Counted from the first letter of the stretch, positions 45,459 through 56,047 are shown. The stretch is DNA of 64,000 nucleotides from Oxytricha trifallax (GCA_000711775.1 ARYC01000373.1:1-64000), one strand, 5' to 3'. Made by a program: numbers and translations. The notes: generated from the sequence alone by a model not told the origin.

Positions 45459-47540
45459 TATCCTTTAATAATTCTTTTAATTAAATTATTAGAATTAAAC
45501 CGCACTCTAACTCAAAATAGCCCTCGTTAGGGTTGGAGTGCGGAAATAAATACTTAAATACTGAAAGTTGGCAAAACTAATATAAAAAGGATTAGTATTA
45601 GCAATTTTACAAAAGTTTATTGAACACTAATTAAGGTGCGGATTTTATTAGGCCAATGTTATTTTTGCTGACTTCTCAATGAAGAGTCTAACTCAAAGCC
45701 ATTGCAAATCTGGGACATTTCAACTAGAAATCTGAGTCCGTTCTTAATCCTCTCCATTTTTTAAAAATGCTAATGCGATCCAGAGCCCTAATCTCTAAAC
45801 TTTTTCATTAAATCTTGAGGAGGTGAACCGAGTTCATATAGTTCAGCAAATTTCTCAAATACTAAAGTTTCGTCAGCTGATTTATTGTTTTCATAGATGT
45901 TGCAAAGCCAAACTTTTGAAACTCAGGATTTTAAAGAATGCAGTGGATGACTTGATATCCGAACCTTTGCTCTAGCCTAAGCCAGCCTCCAACCTCCCTC
46001 CGCGGCAAGATTCTCACTCATCAAGACGAACTCCTGCATCTCATGGGTTTTACATTCAGTACGGTCACCTGCCAGACTTACAGGCCAACAGTAGCAGGCC
46101 AGGTCGTATCCATCTAGCACCAGTATTAGATTACTTAAAATCTCTAGATAAATATTCCATTCAAAATTAATAATGATTATTAAAGTTGTAAAACCATTGA
46201 TCATAGTATATGTTTCTAAAAATTTGGATTTATGGATTTCTAAATTTTGGTAAATGTTTAAATTTTTACTCATTACTCATGATAGTCAAAATTGAATCTT
46301 ATTAAAAATATTTCCTTATGGGAGTATGTTATAAAAATAAGCGACGGACATAGTGGAACTTATTAAATTATATAATTAATAGTAATATCTGCTCGAAGAG
46401 CAAGAAATTTATTCTGAGTAAAAAATAAATTCATAAAAAAATTACAATAAAAGTGAAAGAAAAGGGGATTCTCGGTTTGAGGGGGGGGGAGGGGGTCTCG
46501 GTCAGGGGGGGAGGGGGGGTCTTGGTTAGAACAACTATTTTAGGAATTATATTGAAAGGAGATGATTCAATTGATAAAAATATATTATACAAAATTTATG
46601 CATAATTGTGAATGAATAAAATTTTTAAAATTATAATTTATACAAAGAGAAAATAAATAGTTTGAAATTAATGTTTCTTTCAAAGTAAGTATAAAAATCG
46701 AATTACCAAGAGAATCAAGTAAAAACTTAGGGGCAAAGTGATATTAAGCATAAGTAAGAATAAAAAGATTTAGAAAATTTGTTGATATTTTTTATATATA
46801 AAAGGATCATGTAGTAGAGATGTCAAGAAGGAAATCGATTCAGACCTTGTGGACAAAAATTTTAATATGAAATGGGATATTTTATGGGGTGGGGTAGGGA
46901 GTGGGGTAGTGGGTGGGGTAGGGAGTGGGGTAGTGGGTGGGGTAAGGGGTCTTAGTAGACCGGGAGGTGGGGTTGTGGGTGGGGTTGGTGGTCTCGGTCG
47001 GAACATATATATATATTAAAATGTGGTCATGTGGTCTGGCATAGTTTTTGGTGGTCAGGTGGTCTAGGTGGTCTTGCCGGGTGTATATCTCAGTTCTTAC
47101 CTATGTAACTTTTTTAATTTATCTTGCAACAAGTCGAAAATTTCAAGGATTTTCATTCTGAATTGGTATAAGTTGGTATCTAGAAGATAGATATAAATAA
47201 CAGCTAACACGATGATATAGCTGCCAACATTATCGTTACTTAGAGGAGTTCCAGAGAATGTAAGAGCTTTAGTAATTGGATCTCTAGCTGCGGTGCTGAC
47301 CACCAAAAAACCCGACCTGACCACCTGACAACAAAAAACTATGCCAGACCACCTGACCACTTTTTAATATATATATATTTATATATTAATTAAACTTTTA
47401 AATTTAAAATAGATTACTGTTTAATTTAATGTCTTCAAATTATAATTAAGAACACTCCTAATTACTGGCTGTTATATTAAATTAAAAAAAACATTTTTAT
47501 TTTATTTTTGAAATTTCCCATTTAAAATGTATTTCAATAA
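45459..47540 (-). repeat. Right long inverted-repeat arm
   Basis: Complement of the left arm, including the identical 98-codon stretch around the GC-rich island. It lacks the 448-bp foldback and has a shorter minisatellite and an extra 0.35-kb insertion (about 47019-47367). Confidence 0.85.
47019..47367. mobile_element. Small inverted-repeat element carrying a coding-like segment
   Basis: Bounded by GTGGTCATGTGGTCTGGCAT and its near complement, about 45 bp each, and absent from the left arm at the matching place. The interior (about 47100-47290, minus strand) is TGA-free and protein-like (ARDPITKALTFSGTPLSNDN then a hydrophobic run). It may be a captured gene piece. Confidence 0.6.
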
Positions 47541-48375
47541 TAATGAATCAACCTGCTGGCAATGTCTTTCTAGCATGCTTTAAAGAGAGAGTCATGTATA
47601 TTCCTGCACAAAATGCAGTAGACCTTAGCAGTTGTATTGAAAAATACTTACATATAAATATACCTGCTAAAGCAAAACTCATAGTGGCTGATGACTATGC
47701 CAACAAGGTATATTCTTTCAGCTATCTCCTTAAAAAACGAGCAGTATTAAAATGAGTTTGCTAACGAATATATTGTACTTAGAGAGGCTAAGAAAAAAGA
47801 TTGCAAGAATTTGCTTAAGCTAGATGGTGTTATTTTAGGGTTTGGTTTCATCTTACTAAGGCTAAAAAAGTTTGAAATGACTATCCCAGATTATCTTTAT
47901 TAAAACAGATACCCAGATGACATTTTTGATATTCTATCTAATATGATAAAGGATGTTTAGGAAATTCACGAACTTGGATACGTTCATAGAGATTTGAAGC
48001 CTGAAAATGTTATGCTAAACCTTTGCCCTTTAGAAGTAGTCGTAATCAATTTTAATTGAGCCTTAAGATAAGAGATTGTAACCTTAGCAAAGGTTCTTGA
48101 TACTCCAGGTAACTTCCCAATCAGAGAAAAATTGACAAATGGCCCTAGTTAGTGGGATGTTTGGGCAGAAGCTGCAATAATATTAGAAATTGATATGGAA
48201 AGTATATCTTACTTTGGTACAAAATATGAAAAACAATCTATAAATCTATCAGAGAAGCACATAAAGCAAGATGATAAGAAATAAAGAAGATTTTAGAGAA
48301 GATAATAGTAAAAGCCCCAGCATATCCAAGACAATCCTTAGACGATAAGCTTGAGCCACTAAAGAAAGCTAGATT
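47541..48375 (+). pseudogene. TBE-A zinc-finger/kinase gene, third piece
   Basis: Resumes with MNQPAGNVFLACFKERVMYI right after the TA repeat and runs through HRDLKPEN to the kinase C-lobe. TBE-C cuts it at 48375. Several frame breaks, and a DFN-type motif mutated to NFN. Confidence 0.75.
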
Positions 48376-48456
48376 CAAAACCCCAAAACCCCTTAATGAG
48401 GTTTATAAGTGCTTTGATTTGTAGGGAATTTGTTAGGGGTTGGGGTTATTAATTAA

Positions 48457-49521
48457 ATGCGAGACAAAAATAGCAAGCTTTTGGGGTCTATTTATGATGA
48501 AGAGTATATAGATTTAGTGTTTAAACTGCGATATGGATGTGATATATACAGTGAATAAGTCAAACCTGTACTTAATTATAAGTCAATTGCACTGCTCTTA
48601 AAGAGAAGTCCTTCAACTGTTCGCTCCCACTGCCTTATAGCTGTATAACTAAAGCAATAATAGCTGAATTCAATGCCTTAGAGGAAGTCAAAGTTTCAAT
48701 AGAAGCATATTGACTATCTTATTAATGAAAAAACTTTGAAGTATTGGGCTCACTTCTCTCTTGACCAACGAGCTATTATGTTTCACCGCCAGTTCCCTGA
48801 GTTGAAGATCTCTGCATAGTCTGTTGCTAACATTTATAAACGAAATGGTATCTCTTACAAAGGTGTGAATCGTATCAAGAGAGTGATTGATTTCACTCTG
48901 CCATTTTACAACAATAACTTAAATTATATTTATAATTAAATGCAGAGAGCCTAATAGAATAATATTAAGTTTATACATGCTGACGAGGCTGTGTTTACCT
49001 TCAACACTTTCATCTAGAAGTCTTGGTATAAGAGGCATAGTAATATAGAAGTATATGACTAGAAAGTCAAGGTATAAACGATGGCAATTCTTGGAGTAAT
49101 TAGTGAAGATACTGGTTTAGAAACTTATGTTATTCATCCTCGCTCTATTAAGACAGAGCAGTATATAAAGTTCTTAGAACAGCTGGGAGAGAAGTACCCT
49201 GAATAAGAGATAATACTGTTTGTTGATAATCTTTCTGTTCATAAGACTAAAGAAACAAGGAAGAGTTATGAACAACTTAGAATAACGCCAGTGTTCAACG
49301 TACCTTACAGTCCATAGTTTAATGGAATTGAGTTCTACTGGGGTATATTAAAAGGCCATTACAAGAAGCTGCTGCTCTACCACTTGATGCATGACCTACC
49401 TATTGATACAGTTGACTTTATTAAAAGCTCAGCCAAGAGAGTAGATAATTTATTGGCTTAAAAGTGTGCGAAAGAAGGGAGAGTGAATGTATATAAATAA
49501 GTTTTAGAGTTAAGCTAATGA
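48457..49521 (+). CDS. TBE-C 42-kDa transposase, intact
   Basis: 354 residues. Starts MRDKNSKLLGSIYDEEYIDL. An N-terminal helix-turn-helix-like region (ALLLKRSPSTVRSHC) is followed by the DDE catalytic domain with Asp in HADEAVF, Asp in FVDNLSVH and Glu in NGIEFYW. A Tc1/IS630-type enzyme. In Oxytricha such germline transposases are expressed in development and help remove germline-limited DNA. It lies 81 bases inside the terminus and converges with the 22-kDa gene, their stops about 10 bases apart. Confidence 0.95.
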
Positions 49522-49530
49522 ATATATAAG

Positions 49531-50318
49531 TCACATTTAGAATTCTTTAGAGGGAGCTGGCTTCTCTTTCTTTTCTTCTATTTCTTGCTTCCCTCCTCCT
49601 AAGTTTCTTCTCTTGCTGCCAGCTCCTGCATCTATGTTCATCGACTCTGGAGGCTAAATATTTGAATAAAGTCTCTTGCTAACTTCATACTTTGTCTGCG
49701 ACTTTCGCTCTCTGTGAAGCTTGCTCTATTCCTTCATCAAGAAGATGCCAGTTCCAGATTTTTCTAAAGAGTTAAGCTACAAATCTTACTAGAAATATAA
49801 GGGTGCTTCTGCAGCTCTGATAGCCAGCTCTCACTTATCTTGATCCCTTGTTTGTCCTTATCTTCTGAAGAGATGCTGTACCTTTTCTTATGAGATTCTT
49901 GAATAATTTCTTTCAAGTAATCACCTTTTATTGTTGCAAGTATGCCAAAGAAATAGTTTCTTTCAGGAAGTTTATTTGACAACTGCTTCTTTGTAGGCAG
50001 GTACAACGAAACCTCTGGGTCATTCATTGCATCATCATATAAATTAGTCACAGAGATTTCAGGATAGTTTGGAATCTCTGCAAACTTTACATCTTAAGTT
50101 TTTAATGCTTTCTTCTCTTCACAGAGTATGGCTCTTAAAAATGAAATTTTAGTACCTTCCATCGTTGGGAGGAACAAACCAACTACATAATCAAGATTAG
50201 TTACTATGAGTTCATTACCTTGCTGCACCAGGTAGCGGTGCAAATCCTCCTTGCTTCTAAATCTTTGAATCAATTCTTGTGCTTGCACTCTTTTCATTGC
50301 ATCATTCATTGACTCCAT
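49531..50318 (-). CDS. TBE-C 22-kDa-class protein, intact
   Basis: Start ATG 50318 (MESMNDAMKRVQAQELIQRF), TGA 49531-49533. Removing a 36-base intron (about 50178-50213) and a 26-base intron (about 49762-49787) gives 726 bases, 241 residues. Charged and Lys-rich throughout, with a conserved GLFLPTMEGTKISFL block and a basic C-terminal tail. Known as the second TBE gene. No biochemical role is established to my knowledge. Confidence 0.85.
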
Positions 50319-50399
50319 CTTGTTTACAGATCTAAGAAATGATATTCAAATTTAAGTTTATTGATTTCAATTATTTACCTCTGTAAAACTTACTATTAA

Positions 50400-50426
50400 A
50401 TATGGGCATCCTATAGGAGGTCAACC
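50400..50426 (+). promoter_or_regulatory. Conserved 27-bp TBE motif, copy in TBE-C
   Basis: Lies between the divergent starts of the 22-kDa and zinc-finger/kinase genes. See also 36847-36873 in TBE-B. Followed by GTACTTAATTAGGAGC repeats (50525-50690). Confidence 0.55.
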
Positions 50427-50524
50427 TCTAAGAAGGATATGGAGAAGGTTTTGAGAACTGGTTTCAAACTTGAGAGATTGATATCAATTTCTACTGTGAT
50501 AGTTCATATTTTTAAATTTAAATT

Positions 50525-50700
50525 GGTACGTACTTAATTAGGAGCAGCTCCTAAAATGCTAGTACTTAATTAGGAGCATTAATTAAAGCTAGTACTTAAT
50601 TAGGAGCACCCTAAATTTAATCATAAAATCACAAAATACCTCCTAAAGCAGTACGTACTTAATTAGGTGCACCTCCTAAATCGGTACGTACTATAATCAA
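50525..50700 (+). repeat. Iterated GTACTTAATTAGGAGC motifs in TBE-C
   Basis: At least five spaced copies of a GTACTTAATTAGG core, some followed by inverted AGCTCCTAA halves. Copies A, B and the mini-TBE have GGTACCAATT / AATTGGTACC-type repeats in the same position (33740-33960, 36950-37150, 23120-23300). Confidence 0.7.
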
Positions 50701-50882
50701 CTTATTATTGAAAGTAAAAATGGTTACTTCCTCACCCATATTTAGAGCTGGATCGTCTCTTAACACTCATATTTCTTCTCTAGTACTCCAAGAACCTCCC
50801 TTGAAACTTGTAGACTTGCAAAGCTCTCATATAAGCTCTCAGTTATAGAGGCAGTTTTATAATTTTAAATTCAAATTTAAAT

Positions 50883-52331
50883 ATGAGCGCTAACATTTTA
50901 AGAAAAACAACAGCACTTCCATCAAACTAAATGAGACTTACCTTTGGCAGCAATAAAAAGTGTGATAGCTGTGAGATGAACTCACTTAAAGAACAACCAG
51001 AGCTATCACTTGAGGTCTCTGTTATTAAAATAGAAATTAATAATAGAAAATTAATGGCAAACAAGTGTGTCGGAGACAGAGAGGAGGAGAAAGTTAGAAA
51101 TGAAGTTTCTATGTAAGCAGATGAAGTTGAAGTATTTTTTTGTGAGAAGTGTGAAAGAGACTTCACTCATAAATCTAGCTGGTACAGGCATATGAAGGTC
51201 CATAAGGAAGCTAAGCCTACTGTTTACTTAAAGCATGACAAAGTTGATGGAAAGTATGATTGCTTTGAGTGCCATAAGCAGTACTCTCATACAAGAGATT
51301 TAAAGAAGCATCTTTTAAAAGCCCACAAGAAAGAGATAGAAGTTGAAGATTAAGACACTCAACTGAAGTTGCTCAACAAAAGAAAAGCAAGGGAACCTCT
51401 TTAAGCTGCTGAGCTTTAACAAGCAAGCGAATCAGAGTATGTGAGGATTGCACGCAACCTCTTAGCATCAGAGGTCACTAAAATCATGATTAAAATATAA
51501 TACAAGAAAATTCCAGTACTAGCATAGATTGATTTAGATACTTCTCTCTAAAGCTACCTAATTCTAGAGGACTCCTATGACAAGAAAGTTATTAAGGATC
51601 ATCAGTATGCTTACAAGGTATATCCTTTCAACTATCTCCTTAGTGATGATAAATATTAAATGGAGTTTACTAATGAGTATTAAGTACTCACTCAGGCCAA
51701 GTTTAAAGAATGCAAATACTTAATAAAGCTAGATGCTGTTCTCCTAGCCAAAGATCATGTGGCTTTCAGACTACCACTCTTTGAGATGACACTCAGAGAT
51801 TTCATAACTGATCAAAGAAATCATAGATAGCTTGCATTAATATCAACCTAAGCTATACAAGGTATCAAAGAGCTTCATAAGTTAGGCTTTGTTCACAGAG
51901 ATCTCAAGCCTGAGAATATAATGTTGAACTTTTCACCAGTAACAGTAACAATTATTGATTTCAACAGAGCCTTAAGAGTGGAAGTATCAAGGCTTGGAAG
52001 TGTAATGGGAACTCCAGGTTATTATCCAGAAAGAGAAGACTGGAGAGATGGAGACTTACAGTCGGATGTGTGGGCTTTAGCAGCAATAATAATAGAGTGC
52101 GATATGCCTCGCAACGATTACTACTCTACAAGGTGCGAGAAGGATGCAAGGCAAAGAATAAAGCAATTTATAGAGAAAAAAAGAGTGTCTCAATCAATGA
52201 AGCAAATGGCAGAGTCAATAATAATAAAACCAAACTCAAGATCAGACATATCAATAGAGTAGATAGAGTTGTGGTTAAGTAAGATAAACTTCAGACCACT
52301 CCCACATGATCCAAAAGTGCATTTTGAGTGA
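50883..52331 (+). CDS. TBE-C 57-kDa C2H2 zinc-finger / kinase-like protein, intact
   Basis: 482 residues from ATG 50883 to TGA 52329-52331. Two C2H2 fingers at about residues 87-155 (CEKCERDFTHKSSWYRH; CFECHKQYSHTRDLKKH). A kinase-like domain at about 220-470 has HRDLKPEN and SDVWALAAII. The DFG motif is DFN and no glycine-rich loop is visible, so activity is uncertain. The third gene of TBE elements. The fingers may bind the repeats just upstream (50525-50700). Confidence 0.92.
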
Positions 52332-52633
52332 TTAAATTAAATACATTTACTATAAATTTCACATTAAAACCTATTAATAACCCCAACCCCTAACAAATTC
52401 CCTACAAATCAAAGCACTTATAAACCTCATTAAGGGGTTTTGGGGTTTTGATTCAAGAGATATAACATAGACAAGCAGATAAAATTTCGTTTGATTAAAT
52501 TAAACTAATATTCTTTAAATACTTATTAATCATTCACAAAACCTGCCTTTTCTCTAATAACCCTAATAAAACCCCAACTTTACCCTACTAATCAAAGAAT
52601 TTATAAACCTCACTAAGGGGTTTTGGGGTTTTG

Positions 52634-53640
52634 ATTGTTGTAACAACCCAGTAAAGTGCGTTTACATATTTCTCACCGACAGACGAATTTTGCAAACCAG
52701 TTTGATTGACCCATGTCTTTGGTTCACTGGTCTGAATAGCAAAAGCAGTAGAGTAATAAAGACAAGCAAGCCAATGAGAACAATAAAAAGCAAAGCTAAT
52801 TAACTTGAAAAATCTGAACATTGCATGCATAAGATCCGTCACAATCTAATCTTAGATCTATAAAATTATGAATTAATTGATTCTTACCTAAATGAGAAGT
52901 TTGTCAATTTTCACAAACCTAGTTAGTCTTATTACCATCATCTTTTGCAAGTCTAGAGATAAAATAAAATAATTAATTGAGTTATGCTATCATAGTAATT
53001 AAGTTCTTCCTATTCAACAATTGAATGGTTTGGGTCTTTATGCTTGATAAAATAAGCGGTAAAGAAAAATGGAATTGCGCAAAAGACATCTAAAAAGAAC
53101 CACCCTCTTAAATATTAGATAGTGATTTTTCTTCTTTCCATAATCAACACCCCCTTGTCATAATAACCAGTACTTAGGTTTATCAAAACATCAATCATGA
53201 ACCAAATCTCTGAGAGCTTGAAGAATGTACTTGCATACTCTGGTTAAAAATCTTCAAATGCTATTGTCATTGGAAAAAGGATACTAAAGTGCAAAATTAT
53301 GAAGCAAGAACTCACATCCCAGAAAGTTTTGAAACTATTATCTGGAATAATGGTGCAGTAGCTTCTCTTAAAATTCTTTTCGATTCTTCTAAAGGTTTCT
53401 ATGTTTGAGCCATCCTCTATTTCTCCCTCATCAGTAGGCATAGATTTAAATAAAAATAAATCTAACGTCACTTGTCTAATGCTTTGAAAAAAGAGAAAGC
53501 TTTCTAGATAAAACTTTAAATCTCTGTAGTACTGTAGTTTTAGATAGCCATTTATTTTATTCTTATTCAGATAAATTGGATAAAAACCTAAAACTATGAG
53601 ATATGAATCATTATCTAATGTAGGAATAATTAATTTTTTT
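52634..53640 (-). CDS. CNG/EAG-type K+ channel, 5' part (S1 to pore helix)
   Basis: Ends at the TBE-A border with VNALYWVVTT, the pore helix. The next residues (MATVGYGD) lie at 31174 downward on the same strand. Upstream, in order: S5 with FAFYCSHWLACLYY, a voltage-sensor-like stretch (VIRLTRFVKIDKLL), RGWFFLDVFCAIPFF (S3 region), EIWFMIDVLINLSTGYYDKG (S2) and TFWDVSSCFIILHFSILFP (S1). Introns or IESs fall near 52860-52890 and 52950-52985. The 5' end is not settled. A good frame continues to about 53620 without a clear ATG. Confidence 0.9.
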
Positions 53641-53649
53641 AAATTAATA

Positions 53650-54140
53650 AGTAAATAAGTAAATAAGCCATTTTTTAATTATTTATTTTTTCTCTTAATT
53701 TAAAAATCTAAAAGTTGATATTTTGTTGAAACCGATTAAAATTTTTTCTGTCATTTTAACAAAATTTTTTGTTGCCAATTTTCTAAAAATGTGGGATATT
53801 TTATTTATAAGGATTTACTTATAAAGATCCTTTTGATTAGAAAGTGGAAAAAACTTTTTCAATCTTGTAGTCTATTTGATTTGCAATTCCAAATTTAATT
53901 GATTTCATTATTTGTGGTGGTTTACATAAATAAACTTAATTTTATATGAATTCAATTGAACGGAAAATGCAAAAAAATTCAATCAATAATGATAAATCAA
54001 GTTTTTAAGCAAAATTACTCAATCAAAGTAATAGCCAAAATATTGATATTCCAACGTATTGAATAGATTATAGAATCAAGAGATTAAAATGATAAATTTG
54101 AAGAGAAATAATGAGAAAATAGGAATGTTAATTTATAATT
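53650..54140. other. Spacer upstream of the K+ channel
   Basis: AT-rich. I see no gene or repeat. Confidence 0.5.
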
Positions 54141-56047
54141 TCATTTTACCAATAAAATTAATTTAAATGGTAGTGATAGAATTAAGGGTTCTGATTGTTC
54201 TGATTTCCTTCGTAAAACATCTATTGTTTACCTACGATGGTCGAATTGCTCTCTAGAATCTTTTCTCCCCTTAATATTTTTATTTTTATTTTTCTCTTAA
54301 CGTTTCTATGACTTGATTAAGCTTTCGAAGTTTTTCTTTAATTTGTTTTGAGCGTCACTATTTTTAACTTAGTACATTCTTGAATCACTCTCACTCATAT
54401 TATCGCTGATGAAGGATTTTTAATGATGGAATCCTCCTGTTTTCAAGGATCTCTATGTCAAGTTAATTTTACTGGATTGGTTAAACTAATTTATGAGAGG
54501 AGATCTTAAAGACTTTCCCATTTTTGAAAATAAGGCACTAACAGGTTAATTTATCTGTTACTTCTTTTAAGATCCATTAAGAGATGGCTAGTTTCCAAAA
54601 CCTTAAATATTATTATTCTAAGACTGTCTTTATTTTCCAAAAGTTTTGTTTCTTACTCGAACCATGGGAGAGAAAGGTTACTAAGGAAGCATTGGAGTTA
54701 ACGGCTCTTTGAATGAATAGTTATTTTTCATGTAAGTATGTTGTTAGGAGTTTTCTATTGCATATTGAGTTGCCCTGAACCCACTAAATCCAATTCTAGT
54801 TTTTGTAATATTTAATAATGGAGGTCTTCCTCTACTAGAGCCTGAAAAATTTTATTTCTTTTTCTCAACGTTTTCTTTAGTATCAAAGTCTGAAGATTTG
54901 TTGATGCTCTTAAAATAATATTGACTCCCAAGAAATTAACTTAAATTTGAGACATGAAAAATTAGAAAATCATTATTTCGATAGGAATTCAAAAGTTACA
55001 TAAATTTTAATATTGGTAGTAGTATTTTTAACTCAACTCTGAAATAAAATTTATTTTTACTCTCACTAATCTCAATTATTTTAATTAAATTAATTATCGC
55101 TAAATATGCGACGAAGTTGTAATATTAGTACTAAAGATAATAAATAAACTATAGGATGATTTAATTGTTACTAATTTGAATAATTTTTTGTGGGTGTAGT
55201 ATCCCAATACCAATTTGTTATATAAATTAAAGGGGGAGGAAGTTTCGTGCCCCCAAAAGGTAGTTTCCTGTTTTGTAAAAATCTTTATCACCTTCTATAA
55301 GCAAATTTTACTTATATAAACATCTATTAACTCTCATTTAATTATGAAATTAGAATATTTCAATGAAAATTACATTAATTATTAATTAAAACAATATGTC
55401 TTTAAATATTTTTAAATAATAATACAAGGGATAGTTTTAAACATTGAAAGTTATATTTTAAGAAGTTTCATAATATAAGTGGTCAGAAATTGATGTAAAA
55501 ATGGTGTATGAAACATACCCCCTCCCAATTTTGTATTAAAATTTAATTTCTTAATTTTAAATATATACTTTCAATAATTAAAATTACAATTTAAGCTCTC
55601 ATCCTGATTAAAATAAATATGATTGGAGTTAAAAAGAGGCAAAAGGACTGTATTGCTTGATGGTTAAGGTTAAGGTAAATTCTAAGAAAAATTTAATATT
55701 TATATTATACTTAAGAAACATCAATTTGACTCTTTAGCCTAGTGGGGCTGATGGATTCAACAAAATATAACATAATAACTAATTAACAACTAAATAAAAT
55801 TCTATGGTTTTTATAATGGCATTTTTTATTTTATTAATTATTTAAATTGCTCTTAATTGATATTATTAGTAATGGAGGTCTGTTCATTATGAGTCATTTG
55901 TCTAATAAAAATATTTGGAGTTCTTTTCTTTGATTCTCTCCGACTTTACTATGTGATTCGCTCGTTATTGATAAAGGTTGCATTTGTATTTTACTATTGA
56001 CCAGTAAGTTAAACTGCTGATTCCATGTAGTCAACATCGCTGTTCAT
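54141..56047 (-). CDS. Basic Ser/Asn/Gln-rich protein, function unknown
   Basis: A first MDS at about 55870-56047 starts MNSDVDYMESAVQLTGQQQN. A second at 54141-about 54990 reads ..SINKSSDFDTKENVEKKK, then SRGRPPLLNITKTRIGFSGF, and many Arg/Lys/Ser residues to TGA 54141-54143. The frame is open and protein-like in both, but the pointer joining them was not found, so their union into one gene is an inference from strand and composition. No domain recognised. The approximately 0.9-kb AT-rich block between them (54990-55870) would be an IES. Confidence 0.55.

Larger units (their letters stand above)
39218..47540. mobile_element. 8.3-kb TBE-related element with about 2-kb inverted repeats
   Basis: Starts TTATTGAAATACATT and ends with its exact complement. 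TA flanks both sides (39216-39217, 47541-47542), splitting a continuous TBE-A codon stretch. The arms are 39218-41487 and 45459-47540, nearly identical apart from two insertions and minisatellite length. The 3971-bp interior holds, read on the minus strand, transposase, opposed 22-kDa homologue and zinc-finger/pseudokinase, the TBE order. It lacks C4A4 ends. It may be a single element, or a gene-bearing element with GTTCCGACC ends (39383-47005) inside a 330-bp foldback. Confidence 0.85.
48376..52450 (+). mobile_element. TBE-C: full-length (4075 bp), apparently intact TBE
   Basis: Ends CAAAACCCCAAAACCCC at 48376 and its complement at 52450, with ATT target repeats (48373-48375, 52451-52453). 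Inserted near the 3' end of the TBE-A kinase gene. All three genes are open once TAA/TAG are read as Gln and two short introns are removed. The youngest insertion in the nest. Confidence 0.96.
31175..52633 (+). mobile_element. TBE-A: 21.5-kb composite TBE nest inside the K+ channel pore
   Basis: Outer TBE with telomeric ends at 31175 and 52633 and ATT target repeats (31172-31174, 52634-52636). Its own sequence is in six pieces separated by MITE1 (33141-33555), MITE2 (34315-34728), TBE-B (34801-38912), the long-TIR element (39218-47540) and TBE-C (48376-52450). Summed, the TBE-A pieces make about 4.1 kb, a full-length TBE. Gene order is standard: transposase plus strand, 22-kDa minus strand, zinc-finger/kinase plus strand. 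All three genes are decayed. Confidence 0.95.

Noticed and set aside
39218-47540. Reading the 8.3-kb element as a retroelement or Polinton because of its size and long repeats
   Set aside because: Repeats are inverted, the target is TA, and the only enzyme gene is a DDE transposase of IS630/Tc1 type. No reverse transcriptase, polymerase or capsid-like frame was seen.
55100-55291. Minus-strand small frame in AT-rich DNA
   Set aside because: Composition is that of random AT-rich sequence with no TGA pressure, and no conserved motif is present.
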